A stretch of DNA of 64,000 bases from UBA11524 sp963590165. Its GTDB lineage: Bacteria > Bacillota > Clostridia > Christensenellales > Aristaeellaceae. Both the position numbers and the translations under genes were made by a program. The stretch is taken from contig CAVANO010000021.1 in assembly GCA_963590165.1 (NCBI GenBank), positions 1 through 64,000 on the forward strand. The letters are read 5' to 3'. Below the pieces are notes generated by a model. It was not told where the DNA came from. It did not search any database and saw only the letters and a program-made list of their open reading frames with translations. This document shows, piece by piece, positions 49,886 to 58,041 of this stretch (its first letter is position 1; each line of letters begins with the position of its first letter).

Positions 49886-50911
49886 TTACTCCTCAGTGCT
49901 GATTTCGCTGTCCATCTCCGCTTCCTCTGCCGCAATCTCCTCGGCATGCTCTTCCATTTCGGGAGATTCCGCTGCTTCGGCTATTTCAGTTTCCGCGACT
50001 TCATCAGCTTCTTCGACCGTTTCGGTCTCTTCTGCCGGTTCCGCTTCCTCCTCGGACGCTTCTTCCGCAGATTTTTCCGTTTCTTCTGCTTCTTCCGCAG
50101 ACTGAGGCTCTGCCGCCGGCGGTTCAGGCACGATCATCGGCTGCTCAGGCATGCCAAAAAGGCGCTGATGCAACGGACGATCATCCGAATTTTCCTCCGA
50201 GGATGCCGAGAAGGGTTCCGGCACTTCAGGCACCTGCACCGGCTCGGTTTCGGGTACATCCACCGGCTGAACAGGCAGCACTGCAGCGGGCGTTTCCTGC
50301 GTTTCCTCGGTCGTAGGCAACGGCGACACGTCCTGCACGGCAAAGCTGTCTGCGATCTGAATGCTCTGATCGTTCTCGACCATCACGCGGATCTTGTAGA
50401 CATCCACACCCGTGCATGCCGTCACGTACTGCTTAATCTGCTTCTGCATCGCGCCGACTGACAGCGGAATATTTACACCTGCCGCCTGCGTAATGTGCAG
50501 CACAATCGCGATACCGTCACGATATTCCTCGACATCGATATCCGCCTTGGCAATAACCTCATGCTTTTCGATGCAGGTACGGATCAGCCCTTCAATCGAT
50601 GGAATTGACACACCGATCGCGCCGTTTTCATTCTTTTGCATGATAAAGCCGCGATGATGCGACGAACCCTTGCGCAATGCTGACCGCAGAAGAAGCACAA
50701 AAAGTACCAACAGCCCAATCGCCAGCAACATGCACACGATGCAGCCGACATTCGTATTCCGGCGCAGCAGTTCATAGACAGCATTCAGCTCGTGCCCATA
50801 CCAGACGCCGCGGAAAACCTCGATGCCCAGCAGCACCATCATCACAGCCGATGCAAGCACCACAATCGCGGACAGAATTTCAATCACAAGATCCGATACA
50901 CGCCGTTTCAT
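49886..50911 (-). CDS. amaP: AmaP-like membrane anchor of Asp23, long acidic tail
   Basis: A 341-residue protein with two N-terminal membrane helices (about 9-32 and 55-76), an Asp23-like domain (about 90-190), and then a tail of about 120 residues rich in Glu, Ala and Pro. AmaP anchors Asp23 at the membrane in Bacillota. It is 109 bases after asp23 in the same direction. The length of the acidic tail is unusual. Confidence 0.78.
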   Translation of the reverse strand: MKRRVSDLVIEILSAIVVLASAVMMVLLGIEVFRGVWYGHELNAVYELLRRNTNVGCIVCMLLAIGLLVLFVLLLRSALRKGSSHHRGFIMQKNENGAIGVSIPSIEGLIRTCIEKHEVIAKADIDVEEYRDGIAIVLHITQAAGVNIPLSVGAMQKQIKQYVTACTGVDVYKIRVMVENDQSIQIADSFAVQDVSPLPTTEETQETPAAVLPVQPVDVPETEPVQVPEVPEPFSASSEENSDDRPLHQRLFGMPEQPMIVPEPPAAEPQSAEEAEETEKSAEEASEEEAEPAEETETVEEADEVAETEIAEAAESPEMEEHAEEIAAEEAEMDSEISTEE

Positions 50912-51020
50912 TATTCAGGCACGCTCCCTTCATGTCGCTGCAGCTGAAGCTGCCGTGTTATTCCTTCCCTGCAACATCAAAACCGGCAAGGCGCACATAC
51001 CCTGCCGGCGCATGAAAGCC

Positions 51021-51716
51021 TTACTCCAGGACTTCGTCCTGCTTTTCTTCTTCGTCCTGCTTTTCTTCTTCGTCCTGCTTTTCTTCTTCATCCTGCTTTT
51101 CTTCGTCTACAGTTTCCGCTTCCGGTGCATCTTCTGCCGGAACTTCATCTGCTTCTGCAGCAGGATCTTCAGCCTCAGCAGTTTCCGCTTCAGCCGATAT
51201 AGCGTCATCAGCTACCGCTTCTGGTGCTTCCTCTGGCACGTCCGGTTCAGCAGCTGCCGTTGTCTTTTCGGACTCAGCCAGCGTTGCCTGCTTGCTCTTT
51301 CCCGTCAGCACAGCATTCTTTGCTCCGGCATTCAACGCATTGTTTTCCTTCTCGAAGCTCACGCCCTGTACATGCACGTCTACTTTGACCACATGCAGTC
51401 CCGTCATCGTCTCGATTGCCTTACGAACGCTTTCCTGCGCATCATAAGCAACCTTTTGAATCGGTTTACCGTATTCCATGATGACATACAGGTCAACGCT
51501 CGCCTCTTCGGTGCCGATTTCGACCTTCACACCCTTGGTCACGGAACGATTCTTGCTCAGCAGTCCGCCGGAAACATTGCACATGCCCGCAATGCCTTCC
51601 ACCTCGCTGGCTGCAACGCCAGCAATAATCGCGACAACCTCGTTCGCATAAATAATGTTGCTGCCCTGTTCTGTATCAAGATCAACATTTACCGGAAGAT
51701 TTTCTTTCTTGGCCAC
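51021..51716 (-). CDS. Asp23/Gls24 family envelope stress protein with acidic repeat tail
   Basis: A 231-residue Asp23/Gls24 protein. The folded part (about residues 12-130, with ANEVVAIIAGVAASEVEGIAGM and DLYVIMEYGKPIQKVA) is followed by a 100-residue acidic tail ending in four DEEEKQ repeats. It probably polymerises at the membrane with AmaP. Start is GTG at 51716 giving MAKKENLPVN; TTG at 51722 is possible, both behind AGGAGG. Its own promoter is strong, and it heads the long series to thiI. Confidence 0.88.
   Translation of the reverse strand: MAKKENLPVNVDLDTEQGSNIIYANEVVAIIAGVAASEVEGIAGMCNVSGGLLSKNRSVTKGVKVEIGTEEASVDLYVIMEYGKPIQKVAYDAQESVRKAIETMTGLHVVKVDVHVQGVSFEKENNALNAGAKNAVLTGKSKQATLAESEKTTAAAEPDVPEEAPEAVADDAISAEAETAEAEDPAAEADEVPAEDAPEAETVDEEKQDEEEKQDEEEKQDEEEKQDEVLE
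51035..51106. repeat. 18-bp tandem repeat in the asp23 tail
   Basis: Four units of 18 bases (cgtcctgcttttcttctt on the plus strand, last unit slightly changed) code for DEEEKQ repeated. Length change by slipped replication is likely. Confidence 0.9.
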
Positions 51717-51792
51717 AGTCAATGCACCTCCTATATCAAACCGTGCACCGCACGGATTCGGGAAAACACGGCTTTTGAACCCTGTTTTCGTC

Positions 51793-51821
51793 ATTATACC
51801 ATAGTTTCACCCGATTGACAA
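51793..51821 (-). promoter_or_regulatory. sigma-A type promoter for asp23 and the series downstream
   Basis: On the minus strand, TTGTCA (51821-51816), 17 bases, TATAAT (51798-51793), about 75 bases before the asp23 start. Confidence 0.75.
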
Positions 51822-51873
51822 GCATTCAAGCGTGGTTTCTTTCCTTCTTAACAGAAAAGTCGCTTTTGCATCA

Positions 51874-51902
51874 TTGACGAATCGGCAAAAAAGCTATATA
51901 AT
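51874..51902 (+). promoter_or_regulatory. sigma-A type promoter for the secreted protein and secDF
   Basis: TTGACG (51874-51879), 17 bases, perfect TATAAT (51897-51902), 77 bases before the GTG start. Confidence 0.82.
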
Positions 51903-51978
51903 GTGCTTATATGTGCTCGTGCGGACAATACAGCGCATCACCATGGCCGGATTTCGGGCTGAAAGGAGGAGAAACTCT

Positions 51979-52317
51979 GTGAAGCGTTTTTTGCGTGTCA
52001 CGTTTTGGCTATGTCTTACATTGCTGGTACTGCTTGGCATGCAGCAACTTGTCGTATGCGCTGACGAAGCATCCGCTGAAGAAGTTTCTCTGCCTTCCGC
52101 TATGCCGATTCATGCCGTGGTTGCGCTGCCTGCTCAGCAGTCCTTCCCGCAAGAAGCGGATGCTCAGCAATCGGTTGCCAATCAGCCGATTGACCTTCCT
52201 GCGCAGACTGCGCTGACCGTCCCCGAAATTGCGGACGGCTGCGGCTGGTTCATCACCGGAAGGAGCTACGTTCGCACGGTGTACATTGCTTTCCATCTGG
52301 CTGATGCAGCCGGATAG
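51979..52317 (+). CDS. small predicted secreted protein of unknown function
   Basis: A 112-residue protein with a strong signal peptide (VKRFLRVTFWLCLTLLVLLG, cleavage near VVCADEASA at residue 26-30) and a low-complexity mature part rich in Ala, Gln and Pro. No family recognised. Start is GTG at 51979 with AAAGGAGG. It lies 58 bases upstream of secD and shares its promoter. Confidence 0.6.
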   Translation: MKRFLRVTFWLCLTLLVLLGMQQLVVCADEASAEEVSLPSAMPIHAVVALPAQQSFPQEADAQQSVANQPIDLPAQTALTVPEIADGCGWFITGRSYVRTVYIAFHLADAAG

Positions 52318-52375
52318 ATGCAGTGCATCGTTGTCCCCGTTTTCACATCTAAAAATATGAAAGGAACACCATCTC

Positions 52376-53689
52376 ATGAAGAAGATGAAAAAGCAGACGA
52401 AATCCATCGTCGTGCTGGCAATCATGCTGGTGCTGACGCTGTTCTTCGGCATCGTCGGCGTGACTGGCATGCCGCTGACTGCAGACGGTCTGTACAAGTT
52501 GCTCCCCTGGATCCCGACAACCAATGCCGATGCATGGCCCGAATCCATCTCCCTCGGTCTCGACCTCCGCGGCGGCGTTTATGTCGAATACAGTGCCGAA
52601 GCGCCCGAAGGCAATGACGCCGACTTCTCTTCCCTGCTGGACGCGACGGTTTCCGCCATCCAGTCCCGTCTGACCGACAAGGGCTACGCTGAGAGCACCG
52701 TGCAGGTGCTTGGCACGAACGGCATTCGCGTTGAAATTCCGGATGTTGACGACCCGAGCGAAATTCTCGACCTGATCGGTGAGCCGGCTCTGCTGGAGTT
52801 CAAGGATCCTGACGGCAACACGTTCATGACCGGTTCCGACGTCCGCCTTGCACAGGCAACCTACTACGACGGCGAATGGGGCGTTTCCTTCCAGCTTACC
52901 TCGGAAGGCACTGAACTTTTTGCCGAAATGACAAGCAATCACATCGGCGAGACGCTGAGCATCTATCTTGACGGCGAAGAGCTGATGTCCCCGACCGTGC
53001 AGTCCGCCATCACCGGCGGCAGCGGCCAGATTACCGGCAACTTCACGCAGGAACGTGCCCAGACCATCGCCGCACAGATTCAGTCCGGCGCTCTGCCGCT
53101 GAACCTGACGCAGCAGAAGGTTGACACTGTTTCCGCCACGCTGGGCGACGACGCGCTGTCCACATCCGTGTTCGCCGCTATCATCGGCATCCTGCTGGTC
53201 ATGGTCATCATGATCTTCCGCTACCGCATGAACGGCGTTGTCGCCTCTTGGGCGCTGTGCATCTACATCATCGTGCTTTTCTGGGTGCTCGCGGTGTTCC
53301 CCGGCATTCAGCTGACGCTGCCCGGCATCGCAGGTATCATTCTCGGCATCGGCATGGCAGTTGACGCCAACGTCGTTATCTACGAGCGCTTCAACGAGGA
53401 AGTCCGCGCTGGCCGCAGCCTCGCTGTCGCCCGCAAGACCGGCTTCAAGCATGCGCTGAGCGCCATTATCGACGCCAACGTAACGACCATCATCGCTGCC
53501 ATCGTGCTGATGATCTTCGGCACCGGCTCTGTGCAGGGCTTCGCCAAAACGCTGTTGCTGGGTGTCATCGTCTCGATGTTCTCCGCGCTGCTGATCACCC
53601 GTATCCTGATGAAGCACATCATCCAGCTCAAGAACTGGAATACCACTGCTTTCACGGCACCCATCAAGGCTGCAAAGGAGGACAAGTAA
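52376..53689 (+). CDS. secD: protein translocase subunit SecD
   Basis: Proton-driven accessory to the Sec translocon. The 437-residue protein has one N-terminal helix, LGLDLRGGVYVEY near 62-74, the large periplasmic region, and five helices after ~270, including GMAVDANVVIYERFNEE. The length is normal for Bacillota, where the periplasmic loop is short. It is directly followed by secF. Confidence 0.96.
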   Translation: MKKMKKQTKSIVVLAIMLVLTLFFGIVGVTGMPLTADGLYKLLPWIPTTNADAWPESISLGLDLRGGVYVEYSAEAPEGNDADFSSLLDATVSAIQSRLTDKGYAESTVQVLGTNGIRVEIPDVDDPSEILDLIGEPALLEFKDPDGNTFMTGSDVRLAQATYYDGEWGVSFQLTSEGTELFAEMTSNHIGETLSIYLDGEELMSPTVQSAITGGSGQITGNFTQERAQTIAAQIQSGALPLNLTQQKVDTVSATLGDDALSTSVFAAIIGILLVMVIMIFRYRMNGVVASWALCIYIIVLFWVLAVFPGIQLTLPGIAGIILGIGMAVDANVVIYERFNEEVRAGRSLAVARKTGFKHALSAIIDANVTTIIAAIVLMIFGTGSVQGFAKTLLLGVIVSMFSALLITRILMKHIIQLKNWNTTAFTAPIKAAKEDK

Positions 53690-53690
53690 T

Positions 53691-54590
53691 ATGAAAATCA
53701 AGAATTACTCCAAGCAGTGCCTGATGATCTCCGTCGGCATTATGGTGCTGGCGCTCCTGCTGAGCCTGTTCGGATTCGGCATCAATGTCGGCATTGACTT
53801 TTCCGGCGGCATGTCCATGCAGTACACCATGGGCGAGACGGTCGCTCAGAGCGACGTCGAGACCGTGCTGAACAGCATTGACCTCAAGGACTACGCTGTC
53901 ACTGTCCAGGGCAGCAACAAGGATTCCATTAACATCCGTATTCAGTCCATCGATGAGGACGGCGTGCAGGGTCTGCAGGCAACCATCACCGAGGCGCTGC
54001 AGGCAAAGTACCCGAATGCTGAGGTTTACGGCGACGTGAACTATGTCGGTCCTGTTGCCGGCGCAACACTGCTGCGCAATGCGTTCCTGTCTGTCGTGAT
54101 CGCTGCTCTGTGCATGCTGATCTACATTGCCATCCGCTTCGACTTCAGCTCTGGTGCTGCGGCCGTCTTCGGTCTGCTGCATGACGTGCTGATCATGGTC
54201 GCATTCATGGTGCTGCTGCGCTCCTTCGTGCAGATGAATAGCTCCTTCATCGCGGCTATGCTGACGATTGTTGGCTACTCCATCAACAACACGATCATCA
54301 TCTTCGACCGCATCCGCGAGAATGCGCGTCGTATGCCGAGCTCTGCTCCGCGTGTGGACATCGTCACTCGCTCCATCAGCGAATGCCTTGGCCGTACGAT
54401 CAACACCACGCTGACCACGCTGGCGACGATTGTCTGCCTGTACATCTTCGGCGTGACCTCCATCCGCGAGTTCGCACTGCCGATCATTGTCGGCATCGTG
54501 TCCGGCGTCTACAGCGCGAACATGATCAGCGGCTATGTTTGGGCGTTCCTTGAGGAAAAGAAGCGCGCCCGCAAGGCCGCAAAGGCATAA
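53691..54590 (+). CDS. secF: protein translocase subunit SecF
   Basis: Partner of SecD, 299 residues, six membrane segments, with GIDFSGGMSMQY near 36-47, and the signature TIVGYSINNTIIIFDRIREN near 188-207. One base after secD. Confidence 0.96.
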   Translation: MKIKNYSKQCLMISVGIMVLALLLSLFGFGINVGIDFSGGMSMQYTMGETVAQSDVETVLNSIDLKDYAVTVQGSNKDSINIRIQSIDEDGVQGLQATITEALQAKYPNAEVYGDVNYVGPVAGATLLRNAFLSVVIAALCMLIYIAIRFDFSSGAAAVFGLLHDVLIMVAFMVLLRSFVQMNSSFIAAMLTIVGYSINNTIIIFDRIRENARRMPSSAPRVDIVTRSISECLGRTINTTLTTLATIVCLYIFGVTSIREFALPIIVGIVSGVYSANMISGYVWAFLEEKKRARKAAKA

Positions 54591-54609
54591 AATTCAAGCG
54601 CCAAAAAGA

Positions 54610-54635
54610 GACGGTACAGCAAGCGCTGTACCGTC
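54610..54635. terminator. bidirectional terminator after secF
   Basis: 11-bp stem GACGGTACAGC / GCTGTACCGTC, loop AAGC, with TTTTTT on the plus strand and AAAAAG on the other side. It separates secF from the convergent histidine kinase. Confidence 0.92.
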
Positions 54636-54650
54636 TTTTTTATCGGATTT

Positions 54651-55859
54651 TTAGGGTAAATTCACTGTGACGCAGAAGGTGTGTTCATCCGGATAGCTCG
54701 CCGTAATGCTCCCGTGATGCAGTTCCGCAACTGCCTTCGCTGCAGACAGCCCGACACCGCAGCCATTCCCCTGTGCATGCGTTTTGTCCGCACGGTAGAA
54801 ACGTTCAAACAGCTGCTCAGGCTTACAGGACGGCAACTCATCCGTCATGTTCGCAATCGTCAGCCGAGCCTGACGCGATACATGTTCTAGTGTCACATGA
54901 ATGCAACTGTCACGGCTGCCATAGCTGACTGCGTTATCCATCAGCACATGCACCATCTGCCGCAGCGACTCACGGTAGCCGCGCAACACGCATCCCTCCG
55001 CAATCCGCTGGCTGATGGTCATCCCGCGTGAACGCATCGGAACATCAAACGCGCGCAAATCATCCGTCAGCAGTGTGGATAAATTCACCGTTTCCGCTGC
55101 ATCGCGGAACCGTGCCTCATCAACGCGCGCCATCATTAGTAGCTGCTGAATCATTCGATCCAGCCGTGCGGACTGTTCGAGAATATTGCGGCTGTACTTG
55201 CTTTCGCCGTCAATCAGTTCCAGTGCCTCAGCGTTTGACATGATAATAGCGACCGGTGTCTTCAGCTCATGTCCGGCATTTGTAATAAACTGCTTCTGCC
55301 GCTCTGTCTTACGCATCCATGCGCCGGACACGTATCGTGCCATTGGCAGGAGGATGATGAACAGCGCCAGCAAGCCAACAGTGCCGACAAGCGCACCTGT
55401 GCGCAGAACATTGTAGAATGCATTCATCTGCGCCGTCTGATCCGTCAGGACAATCCGTGTCAAGTTGTCCTTGCTGGCCGTACGATACTTGTACGCGCCG
55501 ATTTTTCCTTCCGTCTTACCCGATTGAAGGATTTGTGCCGACAGCGTATCAACGTCCTCATCCTCATTCTGCAGCATACCGACCCTTTCAACGCTTTCGA
55601 CATGGCCGGATGCATCCGTCTCGATGACATAGTACCCTGCCGGCGACGATGACCGCGTAAAACGATAGCCGAACCAGTTCGGCGGCGTTGTCTGCTCAGG
55701 CGGCTCGCTCTCCTCCAGCAAAGCTGCGGCGAATTCGTCGTTCATCCTTTCCTGCTGATGGTACGTCATGACGGCAATGCTGACCACAAGCACCACAATC
55801 AGAATAAAAAAAGATGCCATGCCGGTCAGCACAATTCGCCGTTCAAATGCCTTTTTCAT
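54651..55859 (-). CDS. sensor histidine kinase
   Basis: A 402-residue membrane kinase with TM1 at ~9-31, an extracellular sensor of about 120 residues, TM2 near 155-176, and a short linker. The H-box is NAGHELKTPV with His197; N-box VLMDNAVSYG; G-box GNGCGVGLSAAKAV. No HAMP domain is clear. It overlaps the response regulator stop (ATGA). Similar to kinases that sense envelope stress or antibiotics; the signal is unknown. Confidence 0.93.
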   Translation of the reverse strand: MKKAFERRIVLTGMASFFILIVVLVVSIAVMTYHQQERMNDEFAAALLEESEPPEQTTPPNWFGYRFTRSSSPAGYYVIETDASGHVESVERVGMLQNEDEDVDTLSAQILQSGKTEGKIGAYKYRTASKDNLTRIVLTDQTAQMNAFYNVLRTGALVGTVGLLALFIILLPMARYVSGAWMRKTERQKQFITNAGHELKTPVAIIMSNAEALELIDGESKYSRNILEQSARLDRMIQQLLMMARVDEARFRDAAETVNLSTLLTDDLRAFDVPMRSRGMTISQRIAEGCVLRGYRESLRQMVHVLMDNAVSYGSRDSCIHVTLEHVSRQARLTIANMTDELPSCKPEQLFERFYRADKTHAQGNGCGVGLSAAKAVAELHHGSITASYPDEHTFCVTVNLP

Positions 55860-56530
55860 TCCGATTCCTCCAGCGAATAGCCAATGCCGTGCTTGCAACG
55901 GATGACCACATTCGCATGCAGCCCCGTTAGCTTTTTGCGCAAGTAGGAGATGTACACCCAAACCACGTTGACATCCGCCTCGGAATTAATGCCCCAAACC
56001 TGATCCAGCAGGTGCGCAGCAGAGAATGACATGCCAGGATGCGTCATGAACAGCTCCAGCAATTGATATTCCAGTTTGCTCAGCGGCAGCGTCTGATCGC
56101 CGCAGCACAGCACCGCCTGTTTCTGGTCGAGAATCAGGTTGCCCACGCGCAGCTGATCAGGCATGAACGTCTCTCGCCGCCGCAGGAGTGCCCGCACGCG
56201 TGCCAGCAGTTCCTTCATCACAAACGGCTTGGCAAGGTAATCATCCGCACCTTCATCCAACCCACGGATTTTATCCTCCACCGTGCCCTTTGCAGTCAGC
56301 AACAGTACCGGTGTACCGATTCGCTTTTCACGCAGATGTTTCAGCACTTCCAATCCGTCCATGACCGGCATCATGATATCCAAAATCAGCACGTCATAAT
56401 GCTGCGTGGCTGCGTAGGTCAGCGCATCCCCGCCGTTGTCCACCACATCCACCGAATATTTATGATACTCAAGGATATCCTTCACCGCATCCGAAAGTGC
56501 CGGTTCATCCTCTGCATACAGAATCCGCAT
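55856..56530 (-). CDS. OmpR/PhoB family response regulator
   Basis: A 224-residue regulator: receiver with Asp51 (LILDIMMPVMDG) and Lys101 (AKPF), then a winged-helix DNA-binding domain with VNVVWVYISYLRKKL. Expected to bind direct repeats. Two TGTGAA repeats 22 bp apart lie upstream of its promoter. The start at 56530 is chosen from the receiver's normal N-terminus. Confidence 0.93.
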   Translation of the reverse strand: MRILYAEDEPALSDAVKDILEYHKYSVDVVDNGGDALTYAATQHYDVLILDIMMPVMDGLEVLKHLREKRIGTPVLLLTAKGTVEDKIRGLDEGADDYLAKPFVMKELLARVRALLRRRETFMPDQLRVGNLILDQKQAVLCCGDQTLPLSKLEYQLLELFMTHPGMSFSAAHLLDQVWGINSEADVNVVWVYISYLRKKLTGLHANVVIRCKHGIGYSLEESE

Positions 56531-56549
56531 CAAAATCACCCCAATCTTC

Positions 56550-56578
56550 AGTATATTCGCTTTTTTCTGTTGGAACAA
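56550..56578 (-). promoter_or_regulatory. promoter for the two-component system
   Basis: On the minus strand, TTGTTC (56578-56573), 17 bases, TATACT (56555-56550), 20 bases before the regulator ATG. A weak -35 suits an activated promoter. Confidence 0.6.
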
Positions 56579-56593
56579 GGCTTCTGGGCGAAT

Positions 56594-56622
56594 GTTCACA
56601 AAGAATTCGCACTGTGTTCACA
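56594..56622 (-). promoter_or_regulatory. TGTGAA direct repeat upstream of the two-component promoter
   Basis: TGTGAAC occurs twice on the minus strand, 22 bases from start to start (56622-56616 and 56600-56594), ending 15 bases before the -35 box. Spacing and position suit an OmpR-type activator. Confidence 0.55.
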
Positions 56623-56629
56623 CGCAAGA

Positions 56630-56675
56630 AACCCCGATGCAGGAGTCGGCTGTCCGGCTTGCCTGCATCGGGGTT
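56630..56675 (-). terminator. terminator after the DUF4340 gene
   Basis: 14-bp stem AACCCCGATGCAGG / CCTGCATCGGGGTT with an 18-base loop; the minus-strand tail is TTCTTG. It ends the ABC operon before the two-component system. Confidence 0.8.
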
Positions 56676-56694
56676 GTTTTGTTTGAAATAGGGT

Positions 56695-58041
56695 TTACTG
56701 CATGCTCTTGAGCGTGCGGATCAGCTTGTCTACCTTATCCGCTTCGACAATCAGCGTGCGTTCGCCGTCGGTCGCGGTATAGTTGTCTGCGCTGTACTCC
56801 GCAAAGGTGAAGGTCGCAGAAACGCCGTTCTTCGTCGTTACACTGATGGTCAGCACGGTGTCCCCCGTTGCCGCCTCACTCCGCAGAGACGATGCCGTCA
56901 CTGCCGTCACGAGATCCCACAGCGTTTCGTTCGGGTCGTCCTCTTCGGTCTCTTCAGTCGATTCCTCAGCATCCGCAGTTTCGGCGGATTCGTCAGTCGT
57001 TTCTTCAGCTTCTTCCGCCTTGGCTGTGAAGGAATACGTCAGCTCTCCCGCTGTGAAGGTTGCTTCCTGCACGTTGTCGTATTCGGTCTCGATCATTGCA
57101 AGGCTCAGCAGGCTGTCCGCAGAGGCGTTCAGCAGTTTCGTCGCAGTACTCGATGACACGGTGTACACCATGGTCGATCCGGGCAGACGCGCGTAGTAGT
57201 AACCGCTGTCGTTCGTAGTGCCGAAGAGGACAGTTGCGCTCTCTTCGCCTGCGTAGACCGTGACTGCGATTGCGTTCGCGTCATCCAGACCATATTCGGT
57301 CAGCTGATCATCCGTGGCAACAGGCTCTGCAACAGCAGCCCATGAGAGATTCGTGAACGAGCTGACAATGGAATCCACGCCGTCCAGTGCACGACCGTCC
57401 GCCGCGTACCAGAGTTCATCCTCGTTGATGGTGCTGCTCGTTTCATTCTTCGATGCATCGAAGGTCGTGCCAACGGTGATGCGATCCGCATCGGTGACAG
57501 ACGGCACTTCCTCGGCCTGGATAAAGTCATCCGTGTCCTTATTGAACAGGTCGCTCAAGGAATCCTCCGTCGTGTACACGGTCGTATCATCGCCGCTCAG
57601 CAGCAGATAGTAGCTGCTGCCGAAGGGTGTTTCATTGCCCATCTGGTAGGTCGTTTCCGTGCCATCCGTCCATGTCGCAGTAACGGAGAAGGTTGGTTCG
57701 CTCAGACCATAGATGCTGATATCCGTTACACTCTCAATCTTGCGGCTGCCCTGCATAGCAATCAGGTCGTCTGCAAGTTCCTGCACTTCGTCCTGCGCGA
57801 CAGGATAAGCCGTGTTGCCCGTCTTATACCACACGCCGTCCGTCAGCGTGAAGGAATATTCCGTATCATCTGCCGTCCATGCAAGGGTGGCGATGTCCTC
57901 TGCCGTCTTCGCGGTCAGCTCGAACGTGCCGCTCTCCTCCTGCACAGCTTCGGTCTCCTGGGTCTGACTGGCAAGGAAATAGCACCCTACCATGATAACC
58001 AGGACACCCATCAGCAGGAGCATTTTCTTTGTTCTGCTCAT
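56695..58041 (-). CDS. DUF4340 domain-containing protein
   Basis: A 448-residue protein with one N-terminal membrane helix (MLLLMGVLVIMVGCYFLA) and extracellular repeats of the DUF4340 type (for example LTDGVWYKTGNTAYPV, LTEYGLDDANAIAVTV). A stretch of about 25 acidic residues lies near 340-370. It is the last gene of the ABC-GldG operon; proteins of this family occur with GldFG-type ABC systems, with unknown function. Its start overlaps the GldG stop (ATGA). Confidence 0.88.
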   Translation of the reverse strand: MSRTKKMLLLMGVLVIMVGCYFLASQTQETEAVQEESGTFELTAKTAEDIATLAWTADDTEYSFTLTDGVWYKTGNTAYPVAQDEVQELADDLIAMQGSRKIESVTDISIYGLSEPTFSVTATWTDGTETTYQMGNETPFGSSYYLLLSGDDTTVYTTEDSLSDLFNKDTDDFIQAEEVPSVTDADRITVGTTFDASKNETSSTINEDELWYAADGRALDGVDSIVSSFTNLSWAAVAEPVATDDQLTEYGLDDANAIAVTVYAGEESATVLFGTTNDSGYYYARLPGSTMVYTVSSSTATKLLNASADSLLSLAMIETEYDNVQEATFTAGELTYSFTAKAEEAEETTDESAETADAEESTEETEEDDPNETLWDLVTAVTASSLRSEAATGDTVLTISVTTKNGVSATFTFAEYSADNYTATDGERTLIVEADKVDKLIRTLKSMQ

